From assembly GCA_910587005.1 (NCBI GenBank), contig CAJULB010000008.1:1-42396 (forward strand): 42,396 bases of DNA, in the 5' to 3' direction. The notes beneath the pieces were generated by a model, which did no database searches, was not told the DNA's origin, and saw nothing but the letters and a program-made list of their open reading frames with translations. This stretch comes from an uncultured Christensenellaceae bacterium (GTDB lineage: Bacteria > Bacillota > Clostridia > Christensenellales > Borkfalkiaceae). Of this stretch, positions 13,764 through 22,503 are shown piece by piece; position 1 is the stretch's first letter, and every line of letters begins with the position of its first letter. Position numbers and translations under genes: made by a program.

Positions 13764-15569
13764 ATGGGCAAAAAGTCAAATATAAGAAACTTCTGCATTA
13801 TCGCGCATATCGACCACGGCAAATCTACCCTTGCGGACAGACTTATGGAACGCACGGGGCAGGTTTCCGAACGCGATATGGAAGCGCAGCTGCTTGATTC
13901 AATGGACATAGAACGCGAACGCGGAATAACAATCAAGCTCACCCCCGTAAGAATGTTTTACAAGGCGAAAAACGGCGAGGAATATGAATTTAACTTAATA
14001 GATACCCCGGGGCACGTTGACTTCACTTACGAAGTTTCACGCTCGCTCGCCGCGTGCGAGGGCGCAATTCTGATAGTGGACGCATCGCAGGGGGTAGAGG
14101 CGCAAACGCTTGCAAACGTTTATCTTGCGCTTGAAAACAACCTTGAAATTTTGCCCGTAATCAATAAAATAGACCTGCCCAGCGCCCGCCCCGACGAGGC
14201 TAAGACGGAAATAGAGGAGGTTATCGGGCTGGACGCGTCCTCCGCGCCCCTTGTTTCCGCAAAAGAGGGTATAGGCATAGACGACGTTTTGGAAGCAATC
14301 GTAACCGCATTCCCCGCGCCGCAGGGCGATGAAACAGCTCCGCTAAAAGCGCTGATTTTCGACAGCTATTACGATAATTACAAGGGCGTTATTCTGTTCG
14401 TCCGCATAAAGGACGGAGCCGTGAAAGCGGGCGACAAAATCAAAACTTTCCGCTCGGATAAGGTTTACGAGGTGGTTGAAACGGGCGTTTTCAGCCCTAA
14501 TCTGCAACCCAAAAGCGGACTTTTTGCGGGCGAAGTCGGCTATATTGCCGCCTCAATCAAGTCGATACAGGACGTTGCCGTGGGCGACACGGTTATGAAC
14601 GCGGACAACCCCGCGCCCGAACCTCTCCCCGGTTACAAAAAAGTGCAAAGCGTGGTTTTCTGCGGAATTTACCCCCTTGACGGAAGTAAATTCAACGACT
14701 TAAAGGACGCAATTTTGAAATTACAGCTTAACGACGCGTCTTTGATTTTCGAACCCGACAGCTCGGTTGCGCTGGGCTTCGGTTTCCGTTGCGGGTTTTT
14801 GGGGCTTTTGCATATGGAAATTATGCAGGAGCGTATAGAGCGCGAGTTCGGGCTTGAAATAATAACAACCGCGCCTTCCGTAAGCTATAAGGTAGTAAAA
14901 ACCGACGGTGAAGAAATTTTCGTTGATAACCCGTCGCACCTGCCGCCGACTTCGGAAATAGAGCATATGGAAGAACCGATTGTAAAAGCGGACATTTATT
15001 CCCCGCCCGATTATCTTGGGCAGATAATGGATTTGTGCCGTGAAAAGCGCGGAACCTTCCTCGGAATGACTTATCTTGATAAAAGTCGGGTGCAGTTGGA
15101 GTACAATTTGCCCCTCAACGAAATAATTTTCGATTTTTTCGACCAGATAAAATCGCGCACCCGCGGTTATGCAAGCTTCGATTACGAGCTTATAGGCTAC
15201 GAGCGGAGCAAGCTTGTAAAGTTGGATATTATGCTTAACGGCGAAATCTGCGACGCGCTTTCAATGATTGTGCACGAGGATTCTGCGTATGCGCGCGGCA
15301 GAATGTTGTGCGAAAATTTAAAGGAAGCAATTCCCCGCCAGCTTTTCGAAGTGCCTGTTCAGGCGGCAATCGGCGGTAAAATTATCGCGCGCGAAACGGT
15401 TAAAGCCGTAAGAAAGGACGTGCTTGCAAAATGCTACGGCGGCGACATTACCCGAAAAAAGAAGCTTTTGGAAAAGCAGAAAGAGGGTAAAAAACGTATG
15501 CGCAGTATAGGCAGTGTGGAAGTGCCTTCCGAAGTGTTTATGCAGATTTTAAAGACAAATAAAGATTAA
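13764..15569 (+). CDS. lepA: Elongation factor 4 (LepA GTPase)
   Basis: A 601-residue translational GTPase that acts on ribosomes, including back-translocation and effects on assembly. Seen: G1 AHIDHGKST, G2 region DSMDIERERGITIK, G3 DTPGHVDF, G4 NKIDLPSA, G5 SAKEGIGID, and the LepA-specific C-terminus GGDITRKKKLLEKQKEGKKRMRSIG (shown as positions 565-589 in outline) with EVFMQIL. Length is typical (about 600). The ATG is followed by MGKKSNIRNFCIIAHID as in other members. The stop is followed within 2 nt by a copy of the 122-nt palindromic element. Confidence 0.97.
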   Translation: MGKKSNIRNFCIIAHIDHGKSTLADRLMERTGQVSERDMEAQLLDSMDIERERGITIKLTPVRMFYKAKNGEEYEFNLIDTPGHVDFTYEVSRSLAACEGAILIVDASQGVEAQTLANVYLALENNLEILPVINKIDLPSARPDEAKTEIEEVIGLDASSAPLVSAKEGIGIDDVLEAIVTAFPAPQGDETAPLKALIFDSYYDNYKGVILFVRIKDGAVKAGDKIKTFRSDKVYEVVETGVFSPNLQPKSGLFAGEVGYIAASIKSIQDVAVGDTVMNADNPAPEPLPGYKKVQSVVFCGIYPLDGSKFNDLKDAILKLQLNDASLIFEPDSSVALGFGFRCGFLGLLHMEIMQERIEREFGLEIITTAPSVSYKVVKTDGEEIFVDNPSHLPPTSEIEHMEEPIVKADIYSPPDYLGQIMDLCREKRGTFLGMTYLDKSRVQLEYNLPLNEIIFDFFDQIKSRTRGYASFDYELIGYERSKLVKLDIMLNGEICDALSMIVHEDSAYARGRMLCENLKEAIPRQLFEVPVQAAIGGKIIARETVKAVRKDVLAKCYGGDITRKKKLLEKQKEGKKRMRSIGSVEVPSEVFMQILKTNKD

Positions 15570-15570
15570 T

Positions 15571-15694
15571 TAAAGCCTTATATAAACCGCGCAATACTGT
15601 GTCAGGTTTACGTTTTTTTTGCTCGTGTACGTCTAAGTACACGTCGCTTCAAAAAGCCGCACCTTCCTTGTCTTGCTTGTTTCTCTAAGGCTTT
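15571..15694 (+). repeat. Structured 3'-UTR element, copy 1 (after lepA)
   Basis: An imperfect palindrome of about 124 nt starts 2 nt after the lepA stop. Outer arms are AAGCCTTATATAAAC and GTTTCTCTAAGGCTT; inner parts include GCAATAC/GTCTTGC, a TTTTT/AAAAA pair and hairpin GTGTAC-GTCTAA-GTACAC. Copies 2 and 3 share the layout with compensatory changes. It has no ORF. Confidence 0.8.
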
Positions 15695-15737
15695 GACGTG
15701 CAAAGGCTACGCCATTTTTTGGCTGTGGAATTACGAT

Positions 15738-15776
15738 TTGTGAAACGTGTCATACTGACGCTTGCGGAAGCATCCC
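15738..15776 (+). repeat. Partial copy of the dispersed repeat
   Basis: GTGAAACGTGTCATACTGAC followed by GCTTGCGGAAGCATC matches part of the full repeat at 32767-32953 with an internal deletion. The rest of the 15695-15826 gap shows nothing else that I can identify. Confidence 0.6.
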
Positions 15777-15826
15777 GAAGTTTTTTACAACGCTTATTAA
15801 AGCGTTAAATTATAATTCCCCCGGAT

Positions 15827-15854
15827 ATATGCGCCGTTTAACGCGTGTGCATAT
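15827..15854. promoter_or_regulatory. Inverted repeat upstream of the MGMT-type gene
   Basis: ATATGCGC and GTGCATAT, 12 nt apart, form a 7-of-8 inverted repeat ending 18 bp before the ATG. It could be an operator or an mRNA hairpin; a possible TATAAT lies at 15811-15816. Confidence 0.35.
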
Positions 15855-15872
15855 GCGGATTTAAACATTTAT

Positions 15873-16187
15873 ATGGAACAGAATTTTTTTGAAAGAGTAT
15901 ACGAGGTTGTTAAAAAAGTGCCTGCGGGCAAGGTTTCAACCTACGGCGATATAGCCCGCGCAGTCGGCGCGCCGCGGTGTGCAAGACAGGTCGGCTGGGC
16001 GCTTCACTGCAACCCCAAACCCGTAGTTATCCCTTGCCACAGAATAGTGTTTTCAAGCGGAAGCGTCTGCACGGGGTTTGCGTTCGGCGGTCCCGAAGTG
16101 CAAAAGGCTATGCTTGAAGCCGAGGGCGTGGAAGTTTCCGAAGATTTCAAAATAGATTTAAAAAAATACCGTTGGGAGGGCGACTGA
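15873..16187 (+). CDS. MGMT family protein (O6-alkylguanine-DNA alkyltransferase domain only)
   Basis: The 104-residue protein is just the DNA-binding/active-site domain of methylated-DNA-protein cysteine methyltransferases: KVSTYGDIARAVGAPRCARQVGWAL with the helix-turn-helix and Arg finger, then NPKPVVIPCHRIV with the acceptor Cys. The intact PCHR motif separates it from alkyltransferase-like (ATL) proteins, where the Cys is Trp or Ala. The N-terminal ribonuclease-H-like domain of Ogt/Ada is absent, as in other short forms. The ATG has TATATGG context and no Shine-Dalgarno. It ends 1 nt before the hemW TTG start. Confidence 0.88.
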   Translation: MEQNFFERVYEVVKKVPAGKVSTYGDIARAVGAPRCARQVGWALHCNPKPVVIPCHRIVFSSGSVCTGFAFGGPEVQKAMLEAEGVEVSEDFKIDLKKYRWEGD

Positions 16188-16188
16188 G

Positions 16189-17307
16189 TTGGCGGGAATT
16201 TACGTTCATATTCCGTTTTGCAAAGCAAAATGCACATATTGCGACTTTGCTTCATATCCCGATAAGCTTTGCTTTGCGGAAAGCTATATGGCTTGCGTTT
16301 ACCGTGAAATGGCTATGCGCTCGCCCGAGCTGAAAAATTACACATTCGATACGCTTTACATAGGCGGAGGCACGCCTTCCGTTATCGATGAAAAATATAT
16401 CGCAATGCTTGTTGCGGCGGCGAAAAAGAATTTCAACCTTGCAGAAAACGCCGAAATTACTATTGAAATGAACCCAGGTACGGTCAGCGCGGGGAAAATC
16501 GCGCTCTACGAAAAATGCGGTATAAACCGCTATTCCGTCGGCTTGCAGACTGCAATCGACAGCCAGCTTGAAGACGTCGGCAGGATTCATAACCTTAAAG
16601 ATTTTCTTGCGTGCGCAAAGCTTTTAAAGGGCAAAAATTTCAGCGCGGACGTAATGATAGGTCTTAAAAACCAAAGCGTCGCCGATATAGAATATACCAT
16701 AGAAACTGCCGAAAAATCGGGCGCGGGTCATATTTCGATGTACGCGCTTTCGCCCGAGGACGGTACTCCGATTTATACCGACTATTTAAACGGCGAGCTT
16801 CCCGACGGCGATACCGTTGCGGAAATGTACGCTGCGGGAGCCGAAAAACTGCGCTCGCTCGGGTATGAAAGGTACGAGGTTTCCAACTTCTGCAAAAAGG
16901 GCAAAGAAAGCCGCCATAATTTAAATTACTGGAAGCGCGGAGATTATATCGGCTTCGGCGTTGCCGCGTCGTCCTGCATAAACAACGTAAGAATGACAAA
17001 CACCTTCGATTTGGACGAGTATTTTAAATGTATTTTGTCAAATCATTTTGCCGTGGTTAACAGCGAGGAGGTTGATAAAGCAGGGCAGGAAGAGGAATTT
17101 ATTATGCTTGCTTTGCGCACTTCCGCGGGCTTGAATTTAAAGGAATACACTGCGCTTTTCGGCGGTGATTTTATAAAAAAATATTCGCAGGCAATTCAAA
17201 AGACCCGCGGATATGTCGAATTTTTGCCCGATTTCATAAAAATAAAGGACGAATTTCTGTTTGTCCAGAATAGTATAATCGTAGAATACCTGCGTTTACA
17301 GGATTGA
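16189..17307 (+). CDS. hemW: HemW-type radical SAM protein (heme chaperone family)
   Basis: The 372-residue protein has the radical SAM cluster motif CKAKCTYCDF (CxxxCxxC) at about 10-18, LYIGGGTPSV, TIEMNPGTV, GINRYSVGLQT, DVMIGLKNQ, and HISMYALSPEDGTPIY, followed by a C-terminal HemW domain with HNLNYWKRGDYIGFGVAASS. HemW, once annotated as a second coproporphyrinogen oxidase, binds heme and delivers it to proteins. The start is TTG at 16189 with GGGAGG 9 nt upstream, 1 nt after the MGMT-type stop. The GNAT gene begins 3 nt after its stop. Confidence 0.93.
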   Translation: MAGIYVHIPFCKAKCTYCDFASYPDKLCFAESYMACVYREMAMRSPELKNYTFDTLYIGGGTPSVIDEKYIAMLVAAAKKNFNLAENAEITIEMNPGTVSAGKIALYEKCGINRYSVGLQTAIDSQLEDVGRIHNLKDFLACAKLLKGKNFSADVMIGLKNQSVADIEYTIETAEKSGAGHISMYALSPEDGTPIYTDYLNGELPDGDTVAEMYAAGAEKLRSLGYERYEVSNFCKKGKESRHNLNYWKRGDYIGFGVAASSCINNVRMTNTFDLDEYFKCILSNHFAVVNSEEVDKAGQEEEFIMLALRTSAGLNLKEYTALFGGDFIKKYSQAIQKTRGYVEFLPDFIKIKDEFLFVQNSIIVEYLRLQD

Positions 17308-17310
17308 AAA

Positions 17311-17823
17311 ATGAAATTTGTATACAGAAAGGCAAAAACCGAAGATTTAAATGAACTTATGCGCATTTACACAGCTGCGCAAGCGTTTATGGAAGCGAAC
17401 GGAAACCCGCAGTGGGGTAAAGGCTTTCCGGACGAAAACGACGTTAAATGCGGTATAGTAGGGGGCGTACTGTACGTTGTTAACGCGCCGAACGGTGAAA
17501 TAGCGGCGGTTTTTTCTGCAGTGGGGTACGACAGAGATTACGACGATATTATAGGCGGCTGGCTTTCGGACGGAAAATATCTTGCCGTTCACCGCGTGGC
17601 TTCCGCCGAAAAATACCGGGGGCAGGGCGCGGCTAAATTCATAGTCAACTGCGCCGCAAACGAAATTGCAAAGGTCCGCAAGTGTAAAAGCGTGCGTATG
17701 GACACGCATGAAAAGAATATCCCCATGCGTTCGCTTTTAACCTCGCAGGGGTTTACAGAGTGCGGTATAATTACGCTAATACGCGATGATTCAGCCCGTA
17801 TTGCGTTTGAAAAGCTTATATAG
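17311..17823 (+). CDS. GNAT family N-acetyltransferase
   Basis: The 170-residue protein has the GNAT fold: an N-terminal YRKAKTEDLNELMRIY, the acetyl-CoA motif VHRVASAEKYRGQGAAKFIV (R-G-Q-G-A) near 94-113, and a C-terminal MDTHEKNIPMRSLLTSQGFTECGI. The substrate is not indicated; the THxxNxxM pattern is shared with many small-molecule and amino-acid acetyltransferases. It is 3 nt downstream of hemW and so probably the third gene of an MGMT-hemW-GNAT operon. A shared terminator follows. Confidence 0.88.
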   Translation: MKFVYRKAKTEDLNELMRIYTAAQAFMEANGNPQWGKGFPDENDVKCGIVGGVLYVVNAPNGEIAAVFSAVGYDRDYDDIIGGWLSDGKYLAVHRVASAEKYRGQGAAKFIVNCAANEIAKVRKCKSVRMDTHEKNIPMRSLLTSQGFTECGIITLIRDDSARIAFEKLI

Positions 17824-17844
17824 ACGCTAAGACAAAAGATATAG

Positions 17845-17867
17845 GCGGACGGTTTTAAACCGTCCGC
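17845..17867. terminator. Bidirectional terminator between GNAT and lipoprotein genes
   Basis: GCGGACGGTTT/AAACCGTCCGC, an 11-bp perfect stem with a minimal loop, lies between convergent genes. Tails on both sides are AT-rich rather than pure T-runs. Confidence 0.7.
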
Positions 17868-17892
17868 ATTTATATTTACAATAACCGCAAAT

Positions 17893-18555
17893 TTATCCCT
17901 GTAATTCCTTTGTCGCAATAACCTTGCCGTGTTCTCCGTCGGTCAGATATGCGGTAATATGCTTGTTTTTATCGCATACTCCGACGTAATAATAGCAACC
18001 CTCGTCATACAAAAGACGCACGTAAATTTCACCGTTGAAAAGCCTGTTCTGCGTAAGGCTGTCAAACAGCTGTTTGTCGTGTTCGATAACGCACTTAACC
18101 GCCTGTTCGCAGTCCATAACGCCTTCCTGCTTGACGGACAGCGCGGAATAAGTTTTGCTCTCTCCGCCAAAGGTCAGCGTAACGTCAAGGCTGTCAACGG
18201 TAAACTCCTTTGCGGAAAAGCTTAAATAATACTGCTTGTCAACGGCTTGCCAGTTCATTTCCCCGTTGAAATTTTCCACGCTCACTTCAACGTCGTCGTA
18301 GGTTTTCGGCAAAGTGACGTAAACTTCGGCAACGTCGCACATTTCGCCCTTTATACCGTCCGCGCAGTAGGGCTGTTCTTTCTGCGAGCAGACAACCTTT
18401 ACGCTTACACTGTCGTCCTCGTACAAAAATATGTTGGAACGCTTTTCTGAAATATAATCAAGGTAATTCAGCTTTTTAAAGCAGCCTGAAAGGGCGCACA
18501 TTGCGGTGCATATGCACATACAAAAAACCAACATTGCAAAAAACTTTTTTCTCAT
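17893..18555 (-). CDS. Hypothetical lipoprotein
   Basis: The 220-residue product starts MRKKFFAMLVFCMCICTAMC and continues with lipobox ALSGC (lipidated Cys at about 25), so it is exported and anchored in the membrane by lipid. The mature part is acidic and strand-rich (VYVTLPKTYDDVEVSVENF, YYLSFSAKEF, DVTLTFGG), and ends with CYYYVGVCDKNKHITAYL. I recognise no family. It has no visible Shine-Dalgarno (TGTTATATG). It diverges from the membrane-anchored gene at 18659. Confidence 0.75.
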   Translation of the reverse strand: MRKKFFAMLVFCMCICTAMCALSGCFKKLNYLDYISEKRSNIFLYEDDSVSVKVVCSQKEQPYCADGIKGEMCDVAEVYVTLPKTYDDVEVSVENFNGEMNWQAVDKQYYLSFSAKEFTVDSLDVTLTFGGESKTYSALSVKQEGVMDCEQAVKCVIEHDKQLFDSLTQNRLFNGEIYVRLLYDEGCYYYVGVCDKNKHITAYLTDGEHGKVIATKELQG

Positions 18556-18610
18556 ATAACAAATATATTAAATTCCCGCGATTATATGAATATAAATTAA
18601 TTTCAAACAG

Positions 18611-18639
18611 TTGCATTTTCGTCCCGACTGTGATAAAAT
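18611..18639 (+). promoter_or_regulatory. Promoter of the membrane-anchored protein gene
   Basis: TTGCAT (18611-18616), 17-bp spacer, TAAAAT (18634-18639). It shows that the in-frame TTG at 18611 is part of a -35 box and not the start codon. Confidence 0.65.
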
Positions 18640-18658
18640 AATAAAAATTTTCCAAAGA

Positions 18659-19075
18659 GTGGCGTTCGGTTTGAAGGAAGTAGTTTTAAAGACCGCTTTA
18701 AAAACTTTGCTTGCGGTAATAATAGCGCTGATTCTTGCTTTCGGAATTGCAAGTCTTGCTTTCCCCGGCGGTATGGCGGACATATGCGAAAACACCGGAA
18801 ATTATTCCATGGCGGTCGGCTATTCTTCGCTTGCCTATAAATATTCGGGCAAGGTTGAAGATTTGGCGCGCTGTGCCGAGGACAGCATCTTTGCGAAAAA
18901 GGATAAAAACATAGTAAAATACTGCGGAGAGCTGCTTAAACACAAAGATTTTGATAAGTACAGCGAGGAAAAAAGCGGTATAATAAAAATCAACGGGGTG
19001 GAAGTTCCGTTCGATTATACGCAGTACATAACGGACAGCCTTAACGAGGCGCAAGCCCGTATTGACGGCAAATAG
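18659..19075 (+). CDS. Hypothetical single-pass membrane protein
   Basis: The protein of about 138 residues has one membrane helix (TLLAVIIALILAFGIASLAF) near the N-terminus and an extracytoplasmic helical domain: YSMAVGYSSLAYKYSGKVEDLARCAEDSI, KYCGELLKHKDF. The repeat-like helices recall TPR proteins, but no motif is clear. The start is uncertain: GTG at 18659 or TTG at 18671 (with AAAGAG 11 nt before it); upstream candidates lie in the promoter. I recognise no family. Confidence 0.65.
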   Translation: MAFGLKEVVLKTALKTLLAVIIALILAFGIASLAFPGGMADICENTGNYSMAVGYSSLAYKYSGKVEDLARCAEDSIFAKKDKNIVKYCGELLKHKDFDKYSEEKSGIIKINGVEVPFDYTQYITDSLNEAQARIDGK

Positions 19076-19219
19076 AACTTTGGAAGAATTTGTAGCGAGT
19101 TATTCCGAAGTTTTCTTATATTAAAAAATAACGCATATATGCGGCGCATCTGTGCATTATTTCAGCCCAAAGCATTACACAGATAATTAACTTTCAATGT
19201 TAACAGGAGAAAGATACTT

Positions 19220-20674
19220 ATGAACAAAATTGTAAAGGAAGCTTTGACGTTTGACGACGTACTGCTTATTCCCGCGGCTTCAAGCGTGTTGCCCGCAACG
19301 GTAGATTTGCATACCACGCTTTGCAAGGGTATAAACTTAAATATTCCGCTTGTAAGCGCGGCTATGGATACCGTAACCGAAAGCAAGCTTGCAATAGCTA
19401 TGGCGCGCGAGGGCGGTATAGGCATTATTCATAAAAATATGAGCATAGAAGAACAGTCTATGCAGGTTGACAAGGTAAAACGCAGCGAGCACGGCGTTAT
19501 CACCGACCCGTTCCATTTGTCGCCCGAACAGCCCGTTTCGGCCGCCTGCGAGCTTATGGCAAAATACAAGATAAGCGGTGTGCCCATAACTTGCGGCGGA
19601 AAGCTTGTAGGTATTCTTACAAACCGCGATTTGCGCTTTGAAACCAACTTCTCTCAGCCTATCGCAAACGTAATGACGAAGGACAACCTTGTCACCGCGC
19701 CCGAGGGCACCTCTTTGGAAGAGGCACAGAAAATTCTTGGCAAACACAGAATTGAAAAACTTCCCATTGTCGATAAAAAAGGTAACTTAAAGGGGCTTAT
19801 AACAATCAAGGATATTGAAAAATCGATACAGTACCCCAACAGCGCAAGGGACAAAAACGGCAGACTTCTGGCGGGCGCGGCAATAGGCGCTTCGGCGGAC
19901 GTTCTTGAAAGAGTTGCCGAGCTTGTAAAATCAAAGGTCGATTTGGTGGTTATGGATTCGGCGCACGGACATTCTATGGGCATTATCAAGGCGGTTGAAA
20001 AGGTCAAAGCCGCTTTCCCCGATTTACCCCTTGTTGCGGGCAACGTAGTTACGGCGGAAGCCACGCGCGATTTGATGAACGCGGGCGCGGACGTTGTAAA
20101 AGTCGGCGTAGGCCCCGGCTCTATCTGCACAACGCGTATTGTAGCCGGCATAGGTATGCCCCAGCTTACCGCTGTTTTGGACTGCGCCGAGCAAGCCGAC
20201 AAAATGGGCAAGCGTATTATCGCCGACGGTGGTATCAAGTATTCGGGCGATATTGTCAAGGCTCTTGCGGCGGGCGGCAGCGCCGTTATGATTGGTTCGC
20301 TGTTCGCGGGCACTACCGAAAGCCCCGGCGAGCTTGAAATTTATCAGGGCAGAAGCTTCAAGTCCTACCGCGGAATGGGCTCGCTTCCCGCAATGGCTAA
20401 GGGCGGAAAGGAACGCTATTTCCAGGCGGATGCGAAGAAGTTCGTTCCCGAAGGCGTCGAAGGCAGAGTTCCCTATCGCGGCGCGCTTGCGGATATTATA
20501 TTCCAGCTTCTCGGCGGACTTCGCGCGGGTATGGGCTACACGGGCTGCGGCACCGTTGAGGAATTGAGAAAGAACGCCCGTTTTGTTAAAATGACTGCGG
20601 CGTCTTTGGCGGAAAGCCACCCTCATGATATTTCAATCACGAAGGAAGCGCCCAACTATTCACCTAAAAATTAA
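19220..20674 (+). CDS. guaB: IMP dehydrogenase
   Basis: This enzyme oxidises IMP to XMP with NAD+, the first step of GMP synthesis. The 484-residue TIM barrel shows LTFDDVLLIPA, VSAAMDTVTE, two CBS domains inserted at about 92-205, DSAHGHS, GNVVTAEA, the active-site loop VGVGPGSICTTR with the catalytic Cys, IADGGIKYSGD, GSLFAGTTE, YRGMGSLPAM and the flap Arg/Tyr region. AGGAG stands 10 nt before the ATG. No purine riboswitch was found upstream. Its stop codon lies inside the first arm of the palindromic element. Confidence 0.97.
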   Translation: MNKIVKEALTFDDVLLIPAASSVLPATVDLHTTLCKGINLNIPLVSAAMDTVTESKLAIAMAREGGIGIIHKNMSIEEQSMQVDKVKRSEHGVITDPFHLSPEQPVSAACELMAKYKISGVPITCGGKLVGILTNRDLRFETNFSQPIANVMTKDNLVTAPEGTSLEEAQKILGKHRIEKLPIVDKKGNLKGLITIKDIEKSIQYPNSARDKNGRLLAGAAIGASADVLERVAELVKSKVDLVVMDSAHGHSMGIIKAVEKVKAAFPDLPLVAGNVVTAEATRDLMNAGADVVKVGVGPGSICTTRIVAGIGMPQLTAVLDCAEQADKMGKRIIADGGIKYSGDIVKALAAGGSAVMIGSLFAGTTESPGELEIYQGRSFKSYRGMGSLPAMAKGGKERYFQADAKKFVPEGVEGRVPYRGALADIIFQLLGGLRAGMGYTGCGTVEELRKNARFVKMTAASLAESHPHDISITKEAPNYSPKN

Positions 20675-20792
20675 CCTTATATAAACGTCGCATAGCGGTG
20701 TCGCGTTGCGTTTTTTTAGCTCGTGTACGTCTGTGTACACTTCGCGTCAAAAAGCCTCGCGCTCCTTGCTCTGCTTGTTTCTCTAAGGTTTA
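20671..20792 (+). repeat. Structured 3'-UTR element, copy 2 (after guaB)
   Basis: The first arm (ACCTTATATAAAC) begins at the guaB stop codon and pairs with GTTTCTCTAAGGTTTA at the end. Inner stems are GCATAGC/GCTCTGC, TTTTT/AAAAA and GTGTAC-GTCTGT-GTACAC. Compared with copy 1 the outer GC pair reads A-T and the second stem differs on both sides. A terminator follows 8 nt later, so it is transcribed. Confidence 0.8.
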
Positions 20793-20799
20793 TTTCTTT

Positions 20800-20833
20800 A
20801 AACCGCCGATAAGTTCGCTTCTCTGCGGTTTTT
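20800..20833 (+). terminator. guaB terminator
   Basis: AAACCGC/GCGGTTT with an 18-nt loop, followed by TTTTT. Confidence 0.65.
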
Positions 20834-20870
20834 ATATACTGAGTTTTACAATAATATAAAGGAATTGCTT

Positions 20871-22412
20871 ATGACACACGAAAAAGTTTTAGTTATAGAC
20901 TTCGGCGGACAGTACAATCAGCTTATTGCGCGCAGAGTCAGAGAGCACAAGATTTACTGCGAAGTTAAATCTTATAAAACCCCCGTAGAGGAAATACGCG
21001 CAATGAATCCGAAGGGAATAATTTTTACGGGAGGACCTAACTCGGTTTACCTGGATAATTCCCCCAGAATGGATAAGGCGATTTTCGAGCTGGGCGTGCC
21101 TATCCTCGGCATATGCTACGGCGCGCAGTTTCTTGTTTACGGGCTCGGCGGAAAAATCGAAAAAGCCAACGAAACAGCCGTTGCGGAATTCGGCAGAACG
21201 GACTGCGTGTTCGATACTAAATCGTTGCTGTTTAAAGGCTTAAAGAAGAATTCCGTTGTATGGATGAGCCATAACGACCACATTGCAACGCTGCCAGAGG
21301 GCTTCCGCGCAATAGGTCACAGCGATAAATGCCCTTACGGAGCAATAGAAAACCCGCAAAAGAAATTTTACGGCACGCAATTCCACCCCGAAGTAAACCA
21401 TACCGAACAGGGCTTTGATATGCTCGGAAATTTCCTCTATAACGTCTGCGGCTGCACGGGCGACTGGACTATGGAAGAGTACGCGCAGACCGCTATAAAC
21501 GATATCCGCAAAAAAGTAGGAAGCGGTAAGGCTTTGCTTGCGCTTTCGGGCGGGGTAGACAGCTCGGTCGCGTGCAAACTGCTTGCAAAGGCGATAGGCG
21601 GTCAGCTTACCTGCATTTTTGTTGACCACGGACTTATGCGCAAGGACGAGGGCAACGAGGTTGAGGCGGCTTTTGCCGACAGCGGTGTTAACTTTGTGCG
21701 CGTAAACGCAGGCGAAAGATTTTTGGGTAAATTGAAAGGCGTAACAGAACCCGAGGCAAAGCGCAAGATAATCGGCGAGGAATTTATCCGCGTATTCGAA
21801 GAAGAAGCTAAAAAGATTGGCAAGGTGGACTACCTTGTTCAGGGCACTATATATCCCGACGTAATCGAGTCGGGCTTGGGCGACGCGGCGGTGATAAAAT
21901 CTCACCACAACGTCGGCGGTCTGCCCGATTACGTTGATTTCAAGGAAATAATCGAGCCGTTGAGAATGTTGTTCAAGGACGAGGTAAGGGCGCTGGGAAT
22001 AGCGCTCGGGCTGGACGAAAAGCTTGTATGGCGCCAGCCGTTCCCCGGTCCCGGTCTTGCCATAAGAATTATAGGCGACATTACGCCCGAAAAGGTTGCA
22101 ATTTTGCAGGAAGCGGACGCAATATTCCGCGAGGAAATAGCCAACGCGCACCTTGACCGCAGTATAAATCAGTACTTTGCAGTGCTTACAAATATGCGTT
22201 CGGTCGGAGTAATGGGCGACGGCAGAACTTACGATTATACGCTTGCACTGCGCGGAGTTTCCACAAGCGATTTTATGACCGCGGACTTTTCGCGTATTCC
22301 TTACGAGGTTTTGGAAATAATTTCAAACCGCATTGTAAACGAGGTTAAGCATATCAACCGCATAGTTTACGATATAACAAGCAAACCCCCCGCAACAATC
22401 GAGTGGGAGTAA
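20871..22412 (+). CDS. guaA: GMP synthase (glutamine-hydrolysing)
   Basis: Converts XMP to GMP using glutamine and ATP. The 513-residue protein has an N-terminal class I amidotransferase (VIDFGGQYNQLIARRV, GICYGAQFLVYG with the nucleophile Cys, GTQFHPEVNHTEQG with His and Glu), a PP-loop ATP pyrophosphatase (LLALSGGVDSSVACKLL), and the C-terminal dimerisation domain (RQPFPGPGLAIR, YDITSKPPATIEWE). ATG 20871 is chosen because AAAGGAA lies 7 nt upstream; a TTG at 20865 is too close. It is next to guaB, completing IMP to GMP. Confidence 0.97.
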   Translation: MTHEKVLVIDFGGQYNQLIARRVREHKIYCEVKSYKTPVEEIRAMNPKGIIFTGGPNSVYLDNSPRMDKAIFELGVPILGICYGAQFLVYGLGGKIEKANETAVAEFGRTDCVFDTKSLLFKGLKKNSVVWMSHNDHIATLPEGFRAIGHSDKCPYGAIENPQKKFYGTQFHPEVNHTEQGFDMLGNFLYNVCGCTGDWTMEEYAQTAINDIRKKVGSGKALLALSGGVDSSVACKLLAKAIGGQLTCIFVDHGLMRKDEGNEVEAAFADSGVNFVRVNAGERFLGKLKGVTEPEAKRKIIGEEFIRVFEEEAKKIGKVDYLVQGTIYPDVIESGLGDAAVIKSHHNVGGLPDYVDFKEIIEPLRMLFKDEVRALGIALGLDEKLVWRQPFPGPGLAIRIIGDITPEKVAILQEADAIFREEIANAHLDRSINQYFAVLTNMRSVGVMGDGRTYDYTLALRGVSTSDFMTADFSRIPYEVLEIISNRIVNEVKHINRIVYDITSKPPATIEWE

Positions 22413-22448
22413 AAGCGATTAAGTAAAACAATGATAACTCAAACATAT

Positions 22449-22471
22449 AACGGGGGCAATTCCCCGTTTTT
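22449..22471 (+). terminator. guaA terminator
   Basis: AACGGGG/CCCCGTT stem with a 6-nt loop, followed by TTTTTG. Confidence 0.85.
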
Positions 22472-22503
22472 GTATTTTAACCGACATTATAAGGAGAAAA
22501 ACA

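Noticed and set aside
18611..18658. TTG 18611 as start of the membrane-anchored protein
   Set aside because: The TTG is the first half of the -35 box (TTGCAT).
19076..19219. Purine riboswitch before guaB
   Set aside because: No three-way-junction purine aptamer motifs could be found; only an ordinary leader with AGGAG.
21240..22151. 303-residue open frame antisense to guaA
   Set aside because: It lies wholly inside guaA, has no family pattern, and is rich in Tyr/Arg/Phe as expected for a shadow of GC-biased coding sequence.
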